DNA of 64,000 nucleotides, from positions 1 to 64,000 of the forward strand of contig CAZKNF010000004.1 in assembly GCA_964554105.1 (NCBI GenBank), in the 5' to 3' direction. Source of the stretch: CAZKNF01 sp964554105 (lineage in GTDB: Bacteria > Bacteroidota > Rhodothermia > Rhodothermales > VXPQ01). The first letter of the stretch is position 1. Every line of letters starts with the position of its first letter. Shown here one piece after another: positions 8,264 to 17,283 of this stretch. Under the pieces are notes generated by a model. It was not told the DNA's origin, ran no database searches, and was given only the letters and a program-made list of their open reading frames with translations. A program made the translations under genes and the position numbers.

Positions 8264-10096
8264 CTACAGTTCTTCGTTCGGATCGATTTCTTCCAGTGTC
8301 CTCACAAATCGCTGCAGAAAAGAGGCCGCCATGGCGCCATCGATGATGCGATGATCGTATGACAGGGACAGATACATCATCTGACGCACGGCAATGATGT
8401 CACCCAGGTCCGCGTCTTCGATGACGACTGGACGCTTCTTGATTGCGCCGATCGCCAGAATGGCAACTTGCGGCTGATTAATGATGGGCGTCCCCATTAG
8501 CGAGCCGAGAGAGCCGATGTTCGTCAGCGTAAAGGTCCCACCCTGCAGCTCGTCGGGCTGGAGCTTCTTGTTCCGGGCACGGTCAGCCAGATCGGCGGCG
8601 GCGTGTGCCAATCCCGCGAGACTCATCTGTCCAGCGCTTCGAATGACCGGCGCTACAAGCCCCGTCTTCCCAATCGCTACGGCGATTCCGATATGCAGAT
8701 CCTTTCTGATGACGATCGAATCCTCCTCCACGGATGAGTTCAAGATCGGATGCTCTCGAAGCGCGTCAACGGCGGCGCGTACGAAGAAAGGAGTGAACGC
8801 CAGCTTCACTCCTTCACGCTTCTCAAACGAAGCCTTGTTGCGCTCCCGAAGGCGCATGAGACCCGTGACGTCGGCTTCCGTAAAGGACGTGACGTGCGCT
8901 GAAGTTGCTTTGGACCCCACCATGTGTTCGGCAATAATCTGCCGCATACGGTCCATCTTGACCACTTCAACGCGTCCCTCGTAGCCGCCTCTCTCAACCT
9001 CTTCTCGAGCAGTCTGCTGTTGCACCGCGGGTCGACGCTCTGCCTCCGCCGGAGCCTCTGACGGCCGCTTCGGGCGCTCTTCGATATAGTTCAGCACATC
9101 TTCTTTCGTCACGCGGCCTTCCCGACCCGATCCGCTGATGGATTCGAGTTCCTTCATCGTAAGGCCTTCCTTCTCCGCAATTGAGCGGACGAGCGGCGAA
9201 TAAAATCGGCCGTCGTCACCTTTCCGCTTGATGTCGCTGGCGACCTCCGGTACCGTCTCGAGAACGGAGCCGTCACCAGCCGCTCCAGGAGCCTGCGCGG
9301 ATTCGCGCCGCTTTACTTTTCCGGCGGGACTCGGCTCTGCCTCATCCGGCTGGCTACGCCTTGCCCCATCGGAGCTCGGCCGATCTCCCGTCGTGGCCGC
9401 CGCTTCCTCGGTGGCGATAATTGCGAGGGGCGTGCCGACATCTACCGTTTCATTTTCGGCAACGAGAATGTCTCTAAGAACGCCGGCGGCCGGTGAGGGC
9501 ACGTCGGTATCAACCTTATCCGTACCGATTTCAAGGAGTATCTCGTCCAGATCGATCCTATCACCCGGCTGCTTGTGCCAGGTGAGAATCGTGCCCTCGG
9601 TGATGCTCTCACCCATCTTCGGCATCACGACTTCGACATCGCCTTCACCCGTGGGGCGTACGTCCAGGTGAGGTTCAGCCTCTTCATCCTTCGTCTCTGC
9701 ATCCTCTTGCGCATCAGCGGCCGGCTCTGCCCTCGCGACCGGTTCAGCCGACTCTTCTGCTTCTTCCGGCTCCTCCTGCGGCTCTGCTTCGGTCTCAGCG
9801 TCCTGCTCGCTTTCTGCCACAGGTTGATCTGCTCCGTCTTGCTCCACGGCGTCCATCTCGGTTTCGATGATGGCGATGGGTGTTCCCACATCCACCGTAT
9901 CACCCTCCTGAACCAGTATCTCGTGCAGTACGCCCTCCGCGGGAGAGGGAATGTCCGTGTCCACCTTGTCGGTACCTATCTCGAGGAGCGTCTCATCGAG
10001 CTCGACCTTGTCACCGGGTGCCTTGTGCCAGGTGATCACGGTACCTTCGGTGATGCTCTCGCCCATCTTGGGCATGGTGACTTCTTGCTTCGCCAT
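8264..10096 (-). CDS. 2-oxo acid dehydrogenase E2 (dihydrolipoyl acyltransferase) with two lipoyl domains
   Basis: This is the core enzyme of a 2-oxoglutarate or branched-chain/pyruvate dehydrogenase complex, passing the acyl group from lipoamide to CoA. Domains in order are lipoyl 1 (about 4-78, attachment Lys44 in G-T-D-K-V-D-T), an Ala/Glu/Pro acidic linker (80-150), lipoyl 2 (154-228, Lys194), and a peripheral E1/E3-binding domain (about 298-340, Y-S-P-L-V-R through G-R-V-T-K-E-D). The catalytic domain follows (about 375-610), with D-H-R-I-I-D-G at 581-587. The 610 aa length reflects the second lipoyl domain; E. coli SucB has one. Substrate class cannot be settled from sequence alone; the lipoyl motif G-T-D-K-V-D-T resembles the branched-chain/oxoglutarate types. 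No E1 or E3 gene is adjacent. Confidence 0.92.
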   Translation of the reverse strand: MAKQEVTMPKMGESITEGTVITWHKAPGDKVELDETLLEIGTDKVDTDIPSPAEGVLHEILVQEGDTVDVGTPIAIIETEMDAVEQDGADQPVAESEQDAETEAEPQEEPEEAEESAEPVARAEPAADAQEDAETKDEEAEPHLDVRPTGEGDVEVVMPKMGESITEGTILTWHKQPGDRIDLDEILLEIGTDKVDTDVPSPAAGVLRDILVAENETVDVGTPLAIIATEEAAATTGDRPSSDGARRSQPDEAEPSPAGKVKRRESAQAPGAAGDGSVLETVPEVASDIKRKGDDGRFYSPLVRSIAEKEGLTMKELESISGSGREGRVTKEDVLNYIEERPKRPSEAPAEAERRPAVQQQTAREEVERGGYEGRVEVVKMDRMRQIIAEHMVGSKATSAHVTSFTEADVTGLMRLRERNKASFEKREGVKLAFTPFFVRAAVDALREHPILNSSVEEDSIVIRKDLHIGIAVAIGKTGLVAPVIRSAGQMSLAGLAHAAADLADRARNKKLQPDELQGGTFTLTNIGSLGSLMGTPIINQPQVAILAIGAIKKRPVVIEDADLGDIIAVRQMMYLSLSYDHRIIDGAMAASFLQRFVRTLEEIDPNEEL

Positions 10097-10415
10097 GGTG
10101 CACCAGGTATCGAAATGCCTCTGTGTTCGTGTTCAATCCGCAGCAAACGTTCGGCAAGAATCGAAGCTGCGATCTAACGGAGAAGGATGATGTCTGAGCA
10201 ATATAAAGAATAAGCAACCGCAAGCGTCCGGGAAGGGCTTCCGAGAGCGTGCAAGTTGTAACTGAGGAATTCGCGAAAAGTTGAGTGCGACTGCAAGGTG
10301 TTGAGGCAGCGGCCGCGCAGACAGCATCCCCGCTGCGCCTTGAACGGTCCGTGCCGCGCCTACGGGCCCCACAGGCCGTCGGAAGATGCAATGAATCGAC
10401 TATGCAATGAACCGA
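10097..10415. other. Gap of 319 bp between E2 and pyrophosphatase genes
   Basis: Both flanking genes lie on the minus strand, so this holds the E2 promoter and the 3' end of the pyrophosphatase transcript. Open frames in it look like noise. The only structure noticed is a short tandem repeat at its edge (listed separately). No clear terminator hairpin with a T tract was found. Confidence 0.4.
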
Positions 10416-10425
10416 CTATGCAATA
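10386..10425. repeat. 16-bp tandem repeat, two and a half copies, across the hppA stop codon
   Basis: Copy 1 (10386-10401) and copy 2 (10402-10417) differ at one base: ATGCAATGAATCGACT and ATGCAATGAACCGACT. A third partial copy (ATGCAATA) starts at 10418. The minus-strand stop codon TAG of the pyrophosphatase gene is at 10416-10418. The repeat therefore covers the last codons of hppA and the start of the downstream spacer, and looks like a replication-slippage duplication of the gene end. Confidence 0.85.
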
Positions 10426-12515
10426 AGCGGTGCGATGACCAGCGCTACAATCGCGATGAGCTTGATCAGGATGTTCAGGCTCGGGCCGCTCGTATCCTTG
10501 AGCGGGTCACCGACCGTATCGCCGACGACGGAAGCCTTATGCGTATCACTTCCTTTACCGTATTTCACGCCGTCGACCGTAATATCGCCTTCGATTAGCT
10601 TCTTGGCATTGTCCCACGCACCGCCTGCGTTCGACTGGAAGATCGCGAACAGCACTCCCGATACGGTTACGCCGGCCAGTAACCCACCGAGCATGCTCTT
10701 GTCGATGAAGCCGATCACCACGGGTACGAGGATGGCCAGAATACCGGGCAGAACCATCTCACGAATAGCCGCTTTCGTCGAGATATCGACGCACAGGGTG
10801 TAATCCGCCTTCGCCGTGCCCTCGCGCAGGCCTGGAATCTCGCGGAATTGGCGGCCGACCTCATTGATCATGTCGCCTGCAGCACGACCAACGGCAGCCA
10901 TTGCCATTGCGCTGAAAACGTACGGCAGCATAGCGCCGATGAGCAGTCCGGCGAGAATCGTCGGATTGGCGACATCGATATTTGGCACTTCGGCCTGCTG
11001 CATGAATGCTGCGAAGAGCGCCAGCGCCGTCAGCGCCGCCGATCCAATCGCAAAGCCCTTTCCGATCGCCGCGGTCGTATTGCCGACCGCGTCGAGCTTA
11101 TCCGTGCGCTCGCGCACCTCGGCCGGCAGCCCTGCCATCTCGGCGATGCCGCCTGCGTTGTCCGAAATAGGACCATATGCATCGACAGCGAGCTGAATGC
11201 CGGTCACCGAAAGCATACCGACGGCGGCAATCGCGATACCGTAAAGTCCCGCAAAGTGGAACGCACCAATGACGGCCAGGGCTAGGATGATAGCCGGTAG
11301 TCCTGTCGAGTACATCCCGACACCAAGCCCTGCAATGATATTCGTCGCAGCTCCCGTGACACTCTGCTGGGCAATGCCTCGGGTCGGCCGCGATGTCGTC
11401 GACGTGTAATATTCAGTCACGATGCCGATCAGGGTCCCCGCAAGCACGCCAATCACTACCGCCCAGAATACCCCGATCGCCGTGTACTCCGAAAAAGCGC
11501 TGGCGCCGGTTTCGGACGTTACGGTCCATTCTGACGGTAGTATCGCCGTGATGATGAAGTAGGAGAGCACGGCCATGATTCCGGCAGCACCAAACTCGCC
11601 GAGGTTCAATGCTTTCTGCGGATTCCCGCCTTCCCTGACCTTGACGAACAGCGAACCGATGATAGACACGAGAATTCCTGCACCGGCCAGAGCAAGCGGC
11701 AGAATGACGCCGCTCAGGACACTCACACCCTCGATTTCAAAAGCTCCGATGAATGCGGTGCCGAGAACCATCGTACCGATAATCGATCCAACGTAACTCT
11801 CAAATAAATCCGCCCCCATGCCGGCGACGTCGCCGACGTTGTCACCCACGTTGTCGGCAATCGTGGCCGGATTCCGCGGATCGTCCTCCGGAATGTTCTC
11901 ATAAACCTTGCCGGCAAGGTCGGCTCCCACGTCGGCCGCCTTCGTGTAAATGCCGCCGCCGACGCGAGCGAAAAGCGCAATCGAGGAGGCTCCCAGCGAA
12001 AATCCTGAAATCACATTGATGACGCGCGTTACATCCCAGTCGAGTCCGCTGTAGATGATGAAAAGGAGACTGAGTCCCAGAACGCCCAGTCCAACGACGC
12101 TCAAGCCCATCACGAGTCCACCAGAGAACGCGACGTTGAGCGCCTCTCCGAGACTGCTGCGAGCGGCGTTGGTTGTACGAACGTTTGCTCGTGTGGCTAC
12201 CGTCATTCCGATGAACCCGGCCAACCCGGAGCAGAGGGCGCCAGTTATAAAGGAAACGGCAATGAGCCACGACGAGTCCGGCTCATTCATGTTCGCTACC
12301 GCGAGGAGTGCCGCCACCGCTGATACGAATACGAACAGGACGCGATACTCTCTGCGAAGAAACGCCCGCGCGCCGTCAGAGATGTGACCGGCGATCTCTA
12401 TCATCGCGTCCGTCCCCGGATCCTGCCTACCGATCCAGCGCGTGCGCGTGAATGCATAGAGCAGCGCGAGCACGCCGGCAGCCGGGACAAGATATACAAT
12501 CGTTTCAGCGTTCAT
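10416..12515 (-). CDS. hppA: Membrane-bound ion-pumping pyrophosphatase, K+-dependent type (699 aa)
   Basis: This enzyme splits pyrophosphate and pumps H+ and/or Na+ across the membrane. It is strongly hydrophobic throughout, as expected for the 16-helix family. The substrate-binding motif D-V-G-A-D-L-A-G-K is at about 196-203, followed by the aspartate-rich [15 protein letters not shown] loop and D-L-F-E-S-Y. In [16 protein letters not shown] (478-493) the diagnostic positions are Ala482 and Gly485. K+-independent enzymes have Lys and Thr there, so this is the K+-dependent class, which includes both Na+ and H+ pumps. The pumped ion is not decided here. It stands alone on the minus strand. 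Confidence 0.95.
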   Translation of the reverse strand: MNAETIVYLVPAAGVLALLYAFTRTRWIGRQDPGTDAMIEIAGHISDGARAFLRREYRVLFVFVSAVAALLAVANMNEPDSSWLIAVSFITGALCSGLAGFIGMTVATRANVRTTNAARSSLGEALNVAFSGGLVMGLSVVGLGVLGLSLLFIIYSGLDWDVTRVINVISGFSLGASSIALFARVGGGIYTKAADVGADLAGKVYENIPEDDPRNPATIADNVGDNVGDVAGMGADLFESYVGSIIGTMVLGTAFIGAFEIEGVSVLSGVILPLALAGAGILVSIIGSLFVKVREGGNPQKALNLGEFGAAGIMAVLSYFIITAILPSEWTVTSETGASAFSEYTAIGVFWAVVIGVLAGTLIGIVTEYYTSTTSRPTRGIAQQSVTGAATNIIAGLGVGMYSTGLPAIILALAVIGAFHFAGLYGIAIAAVGMLSVTGIQLAVDAYGPISDNAGGIAEMAGLPAEVRERTDKLDAVGNTTAAIGKGFAIGSAALTALALFAAFMQQAEVPNIDVANPTILAGLLIGAMLPYVFSAMAMAAVGRAAGDMINEVGRQFREIPGLREGTAKADYTLCVDISTKAAIREMVLPGILAILVPVVIGFIDKSMLGGLLAGVTVSGVLFAIFQSNAGGAWDNAKKLIEGDITVDGVKYGKGSDTHKASVVGDTVGDPLKDTSGPSLNILIKLIAIVALVIAPLIA

Positions 12516-12623
12516 TGAATCAGCAGATCCTCCTGAGGTTGTATCGAATTTTAATTATCCTGAGGGCCCGGCGACCAGCCGGAGGTAATGCCCGCGCCAT
12601 AGTGACGCCAAGTCGAGGTTGCG

Positions 12624-13193
12624 TTAATTAAATCGATCCATGGCTGTGATGATACCATCGGTGACAAAGGTGAGTGCTGCATCGCTTGCACGCAGCACCG
12701 CCTCATCGACAATGGGAAGTTCGTCGTCCGGGAAGGGTGAAAGCACGTAATCCGCCTGTCTGCCGCGCGAAAAGTCGCTTCCTATGCCGAAACGAAGGCG
12801 CGGGAAATCATCGCGGCCGATGCGGTCGGTGATATCCTGAAGGCCGTTATGCCCGCCGGCACTTCCGCCCTGTCGGATACGCAACTTACCGACAGGCAGA
12901 TTTATGTCGTCGACGACAACGAGGATATCCGTGGGCTCCAGATTGTGGCGACTCAGAAGTGTCCGCACTGAACTACCGCTTCGATTCATATACGCTAGCG
13001 GCTTGGCTAGACCCATCGGATAACTCCGAACTTTGCCCCAGCCGAGCAGCACGTCTCCTTTCTCGTGCGCAAGGGTGATGCCGGCCCTCTCGGCCAGTGT
13101 ATCCACCACGACGAAACCGATGTTGTGACGCGTTCCCTCGTACTCGCCGCCGGGATTCCCGAGGCCGACAATGAGACGCTTCGATTTCGCCAT
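12624..13193 (-). CDS. pth: Peptidyl-tRNA hydrolase
   Basis: This enzyme releases tRNA from peptidyl-tRNA that drops off ribosomes. At 189 aa it has the usual bacterial length. Visible family residues are Asn13 (V-G-L-G-N-P-G), catalytic His23 (G-T-R-H-N-I-G-F) and the V-V-D-D-I-N-L-P-V-G-K-L-R-I-R region, then G-G-S-A-G-G-H-N-G-L. It follows rplY by 57 bases and prs further upstream, an arrangement (prs, L25/Ctc, pth) seen in many bacteria, so the three probably form one transcript. Confidence 0.96.
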   Translation of the reverse strand: MAKSKRLIVGLGNPGGEYEGTRHNIGFVVVDTLAERAGITLAHEKGDVLLGWGKVRSYPMGLAKPLAYMNRSGSSVRTLLSRHNLEPTDILVVVDDINLPVGKLRIRQGGSAGGHNGLQDITDRIGRDDFPRLRFGIGSDFSRGRQADYVLSPFPDDELPIVDEAVLRASDAALTFVTDGIITAMDRFN

Positions 13194-13250
13194 CGGTAAT
13201 GTACATCAAGGCGCGCATCGGAAGGCGGGCCGGTAAGAGGACTGGATGAA

Positions 13251-13913
13251 CTATTGTTCTTCTTCCTCTTCGCCTTCTGCTTCGCCCTCTTCTCCTTCGA
13301 TGTCCTCGGGATCGACGATCTCGCCGTGCTCGTCCAGCACGACTTCCTCCTCTTCCTCCTCCTCTTCGAGCAGGCGCGGCGGCACGACCGTCACAACCGT
13401 CTGGGTCGGCTGACCCAGCAGTTCCAGACCTTCGGTTTCGAGATCCGCGATGTGGATGGCATCGCCTATGTTTAGCCCGGATATATCGAGATCGATGTGC
13501 GACGGGATATTCGACGGCAGACACCGCACTTCGACCTCGTGAAGCACCACCTGCGTGTCGCCGCCCTCCTTCTGTCCGATCGGCGTACCGTGCAGCTGGA
13601 TCGGAATCGTCAGGTTCACCATCTCGCCGTCCTCCAGCACCTGGAAGTCGGCATGAATGGCCCGATCCGTAACCGGGTGGAGGTCTGCATCTTTCATGAT
13701 GCAGTTGAACTTCTTACCGTCAAGCCGAATCTCGACCACGTGCGCTTCGGTCGTGTAGATAAGCTGATTCAGCTCGGTCTCGAGGATCTGAAATGCAACG
13801 GGATCCGTGCGTCTTCCGTAGAGCACACAGGGGACATTTCCGGCACTGCGGACACGTCCCACCGCCTTCTTCCCAACCTCACGTTCCTGCGCCTCTATTG
13901 TAATGGCCTCCAT
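13251..13913 (-). CDS. rplY: 50S ribosomal protein L25, long Ctc form with acidic tail
   Basis: This 220 aa protein is the two-domain L25/Ctc/TL5 form that binds 5S rRNA. The N-terminal domain shows R-S-A-G-N-V-P-C-V-L-Y-G-R and K-D-A-D-L-H-P-V-T; the C-terminal domain has L-P-S-N-I-P-S-H-I-D-L-D-I-S. The last 40 or so residues are almost all Glu/Asp, ending E-E-E-E-E-Q. Long acidic tails of this kind are common in L25 of this lineage and in salt-adapted bacteria. It lies between prs and pth and is probably co-transcribed with them. Confidence 0.94.
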   Translation of the reverse strand: MEAITIEAQEREVGKKAVGRVRSAGNVPCVLYGRRTDPVAFQILETELNQLIYTTEAHVVEIRLDGKKFNCIMKDADLHPVTDRAIHADFQVLEDGEMVNLTIPIQLHGTPIGQKEGGDTQVVLHEVEVRCLPSNIPSHIDLDISGLNIGDAIHIADLETEGLELLGQPTQTVVTVVPPRLLEEEEEEEEVVLDEHGEIVDPEDIEGEEGEAEGEEEEEQ

Positions 13914-13975
13914 CGATCTAGGACCCTACTCTATTATGTGAAACTATCTGTATGAGCGAATTCGACTGCTCGATG

Positions 13976-14923
13976 TCATTCGACGAAGAGCGTCGATATC
14001 GATTCGTGTGTGTATATTCGCCGGATGGCGTCGGAAAACAGTTCGGAAACACTGATCACGTTGATCTTTTCGGATTGCCGCTTCAGCGGCACGGTGTCCG
14101 TCACAACCAGTTTGCTAATCGACGACGCTTCGATCCGCTCGTAAGCCGGACCCGAAAGCAGCGCGTGTGTACATGCCGCCATGATCTCCTTCGCACCTTG
14201 TTCACGCAGTGCATTCGCTGCGCTGGTGAGCGTGCCGGCAGTGTCGACCATGTCGTCGATCAGAATCACGTTCCGCCCTTCCACCTCACCGATGATATTC
14301 ATCACCACGGCCTCATTTTGACGCGGTCTCCGCTTGTCGATAAGCGCGAGATCCGCGTGCAGCCGCTTCGCGTAAGCACGTGCCATCTTCAAAGAGCCGA
14401 CATCAGGTGCCACGACGACCGAATTCGAGACGTCGAGGCGCCGAAAATAGTCGATGAAAACGGCGGATCCATATAAATGATCCACCGGCACATCGAAGAA
14501 GCCCTGAATCTGGGGCGCGTGTAAATCCATGGTGAGGATCCGCTGCACCCCTGCGGTTACCAGCATATCCGCGAGAAGCTTCGCCGCAATCGAGACGCGA
14601 GGCTGATCCTTCCGATCCTGCCGGGCATAACCGAAGTACGGTATAACGGCCGTAATCCGTTCTGCAGAGGCCCGTTTCGCCGCGTCGATAAGCAGCAGCA
14701 GCTCCATCCAGTTATCCGCACTGGGATGTGTCGACTGAATGATGAAGAGATCCGATCCGCGAATGGATTCACCGTAGCGTACGTAGATCTCGCCGTCCGC
14801 GAATTGCTTGATCGTGACGCTGCCCAACTCCTGGCCGTACGCGATCGCGATCTCGCGCGCCAGGGATGGATTCGACCGGCCCGTGAAGATCGATATCGGA
14901 ATGTCGATGGCGGGAGTTCGCAT
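13976..14923 (-). CDS. prs: Ribose-phosphate pyrophosphokinase (PRPP synthase)
   Basis: This enzyme makes PRPP from ribose 5-phosphate and ATP for nucleotide, histidine and tryptophan synthesis. At 315 aa it is the standard class I length. Recognisable parts are I-F-T-G-R-S-N-P-S-L-A at the N-terminus, the flexible loop Y-F-G-Y-A-R-Q-D-R-K (catalytic Arg and Lys context), and the PRPP-binding loop V-I-L-I-D-D-M-V-D-T-A-G-T-L. The ATG at 14923 was chosen; a TTG four codons upstream is also open. It heads the prs-rplY-pth group. Confidence 0.96.
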   Translation of the reverse strand: MRTPAIDIPISIFTGRSNPSLAREIAIAYGQELGSVTIKQFADGEIYVRYGESIRGSDLFIIQSTHPSADNWMELLLLIDAAKRASAERITAVIPYFGYARQDRKDQPRVSIAAKLLADMLVTAGVQRILTMDLHAPQIQGFFDVPVDHLYGSAVFIDYFRRLDVSNSVVVAPDVGSLKMARAYAKRLHADLALIDKRRPRQNEAVVMNIIGEVEGRNVILIDDMVDTAGTLTSAANALREQGAKEIMAACTHALLSGPAYERIEASSISKLVVTDTVPLKRQSEKINVISVSELFSDAIRRIYTHESISTLFVE

Positions 14924-15054
14924 TAGGTCAATCAATTAAACGACCACACCGGGGCCGGCTAAAATGCACCACATCGTCGGCGTGACCGACAGCGCACGCA
15001 GCGGGGCAGTTCGAAAGAAGGCATGCACGTCAAAGGCGTGCAGCGGGGCGCATG

Positions 15055-15125
15055 TTGCCCGGGGAGGATTCGAACCTCCACATACGGCTCCAAAGGCCGC
15101 TGTCCTGCCATTAGACGACCGGGCA
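15055..15125 (-). tRNA. tRNA-Gln (anticodon TTG)
   Basis: Read on the minus strand, the acceptor arms TGCCCGG (15125-15119) and CCGGGCA (15062-15056) pair fully. The D arm, the anticodon loop CTTTGGA with anticodon TTG, and the T arm GGAGG-TTCGAAT-CCTCC are all present. The discriminator base is A and CCA is not encoded, so it must be added enzymatically. It lies alone between prs and the racemase gene. Confidence 0.95.
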
Positions 15126-15365
15126 CGGTGTGGCGTAGGGTACATCGGATACGATAGGGTGTGAGAAGTCGGCCAAAATAACCACGCCTTCAGCCCAAGT
15201 CAACGAAACGGGCCGGTGAGCGGTTTCTCTCTGGCTGCGAGGTCTCGGGTTTCGCGAAGAGTTTAAAAATGATATACTGCTCATCCTCAGCGTACGAATG
15301 ATCGGATCATTACTTTGCCGCCCAATGAGAGACAATCGATCCGCTTTCACGATTGACGTCAGATT

Positions 15366-16130
15366 ATGAGGCAAGATAACATTATCGGTGTGATCGGAGG
15401 TATGGGCCCCTATGCCGGCATTGACCTGGTACGCAAAATCTTTGATCTGACGGACGCAAACAAGGATCAGGATCATCTCCCCGTTGCACTTCTTTCTTTT
15501 CCCGGTTGGATACGTGATCGAAGTACGTTCGTCTTCGAGAAGATCGGAGAAAACCCGGCGGACGCGCTGTTCGATATTGCACAGCGGCTCGAACAGGCAG
15601 GCGCCGTGGTCGTCGGAATGCCCTGCAATACCGCCCACGCACCGCAAATTTTTGACATCCTGGAGCGGCGTCTCGCGGATGCGCATTCGAGTGTCCACCT
15701 GATGCATATGATTCGCGAGACGGCCTCGTACATCGCCACCGCGACCGAGGGCATCGAACGAATCGGCGTGCTCTCGACGCTGGCCGTCTTTCGGCTCGGG
15801 CTGTACAGAAAGGCCCTCACCGATGCCGGCTTCGAGCCGATTATCCCGGATGAAAACGTGCAGGAGAACATCGTCAATCGTGCGATTTTCGATCCGACGT
15901 TCGGAATCAAGGCCCAGGCGAACCCGGTCTCGATGATCGCGCGCCAGAGCTTGCTGAGCGCTGTCGCACACCTGCGTGAGAAGGGAGCAGAGGCGGTCGT
16001 ACTTGGGTGCACGGAGCTCCCGATAGCCCTTCCGGAGAAGGAGATCGAATCGACCATCATCATCGACCCGACGCAGGTTCTGGCCCGTGCCCTGATACGC
16101 GAAACATACCCCGATCGAATCGCTTCGTGA
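15366..16130 (+). CDS. Aspartate/glutamate racemase-family protein
   Basis: This 254 aa protein has the two-cysteine active site of PLP-independent amino-acid racemases: Cys87 in M-P-C-N-T-A-H and Cys215 in V-L-G-C-T-E-L-P. The N-terminus I-G-V-I-G-G-M-G-P is typical of the aspartate racemase branch. Most likely it interconverts L- and D-aspartate, but related members act on glutamate, hydantoins or other substrates, so specificity is open. It is followed after 102 bases by the DtxR-type regulator on the same strand. Confidence 0.9.
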   Translation: MRQDNIIGVIGGMGPYAGIDLVRKIFDLTDANKDQDHLPVALLSFPGWIRDRSTFVFEKIGENPADALFDIAQRLEQAGAVVVGMPCNTAHAPQIFDILERRLADAHSSVHLMHMIRETASYIATATEGIERIGVLSTLAVFRLGLYRKALTDAGFEPIIPDENVQENIVNRAIFDPTFGIKAQANPVSMIARQSLLSAVAHLREKGAEAVVLGCTELPIALPEKEIESTIIIDPTQVLARALIRETYPDRIAS

Positions 16131-16232
16131 GCCTTTCGACGCGCACACAGAGCGGATCATATCACGCCATTTTGTGTTGAGCACGTACCTGAAAAAGATC
16201 TAACCTTCGCTCCGGGAGCGATCCGCCCACGC

Positions 16233-16889
16233 ATGCTCAGCCAGGCCGTCGAAGATTATCTAAAGACGATTTACAAGCTGCAGAACGGCAGCGAAATCGT
16301 ATCGACGAGCGATATTGCCAGGAGAATGAGCGTCTCGTCAGCCTCGGTCACCAATATGGTGAAGCGCCTGGCGCAAATGGGTCTCGTGGAGTATGAGTCC
16401 TACCGGGGTGTCACCGTAACGCCGACCGGCCAGAAAGTCGCCCTGGAGATCATCCGACATCACCGCCTGTTGGAGCTCTACCTCAAAGAGGTCATGGGCT
16501 ATTCCTGGGAGAAGGTACACGAAGAGGCAGAACACCTCGAACATCATATCTCAGAAGAGTTCGAGGACAAGCTGGATGAGATGCTGGGGTTTCCGACCCA
16601 CGATCCGCACGGCGATCCGATTCCCACCCGGGAGGGCGACATCGCGGAGATCACGACGGATTCACTGGCCACGTTCGATGCTGGTCATAGCGTCGTGATT
16701 CAGCGCGTGTCGGACGCAGATCCGGAGATGTTGAGCTATCTCGAGGCAATGGGCTTGCTCCCCGGCACCGTGCTCGACATCGTAGAAAAGGCGCCGTTTC
16801 GCGGCCCTATTACACTTCGCCTTGGCGACTCCGAGCACCTCGTCGGCTACAACGTCGCATCGAACGTCTACGTGGAACACGTTGTCTAG
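16233..16889 (+). CDS. DtxR/MntR-family metal-dependent transcriptional regulator
   Basis: The 218 aa protein has three parts. The N-terminal winged helix (about 1-65, S-Q-A-V-E-D-Y-L-K-T-I-Y and S-V-S-S-A-S-V-T-N-M-V-K-R-L) binds DNA. The dimerisation and metal-binding helix region has H-H-R-L-L-E-L-Y-L and E-E-A-E-H-L-E-H-H-I-S. The C-terminal FeoA/SH3-like domain (about 145-218) has M-G-L-L-P-G-T-V-L. Such proteins repress metal uptake genes when bound to Mn(II) or Fe(II). No metal transporter is adjacent, so its targets are elsewhere. Confidence 0.92.
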   Translation: MLSQAVEDYLKTIYKLQNGSEIVSTSDIARRMSVSSASVTNMVKRLAQMGLVEYESYRGVTVTPTGQKVALEIIRHHRLLELYLKEVMGYSWEKVHEEAEHLEHHISEEFEDKLDEMLGFPTHDPHGDPIPTREGDIAEITTDSLATFDAGHSVVIQRVSDADPEMLSYLEAMGLLPGTVLDIVEKAPFRGPITLRLGDSEHLVGYNVASNVYVEHVV

Positions 16890-16918
16890 TCCGAGGCTCT
16901 GAGGAGACGCGAATCGAC

Positions 16919-17188
16919 CTATGACCGTGCTCTCCGAAGATGCAGGCCGCTGCTTGAGATCATAAGGCCGTCTGTAATCGCCCCTGGCGAGAACGCCGTA
17001 TTCGCGTCCTGCATGGCGCCTATGCAGATGCGTGCCTGAGCTTCTAAAACGGCCGTCAAGCACTCGTCGTGCATCTCGATGTAGCGCCAATCGCAATCGG
17101 GAATGCTGGATTTCTTTTGACGGCGCGCCTCGCTTCGGAGCAGCCAGTATGCGGCGTTCCAGGCGAAACGAACGTTTTCGTCGGTCAT
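16919..17188 (-). CDS. Possible small protein of unknown function (89 aa)
   Basis: An open frame beginning M-T-D-E-N-V-R-F-A-W-N-A-A-Y-W-L-L-R fills most of a 394-base gap between the DtxR-type gene and the nucleotidyltransferase gene. It has two helical-looking, fairly hydrophobic stretches with cysteines (D-C-D-W-R-Y and H-D-E-C-L-T-A). No family is recognised. There is no clear ribosome-binding site before the ATG at 17188, though this genome often lacks them. It may be noncoding. The remaining 95 bases up to 17283 show nothing. Confidence 0.3.
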   Translation of the reverse strand: MTDENVRFAWNAAYWLLRSEARRQKKSSIPDCDWRYIEMHDECLTAVLEAQARICIGAMQDANTAFSPGAITDGLMISSSGLHLRRARS

Positions 17189-17283
17189 AAGGCAGGCAGG
17201 ATGAGGAATGATGCGTAGATCCTGCCGTACGTATCGACCCCTGCGCGAATGCCTTAAATGACGGACGGTCCGCCGCAAACCTG

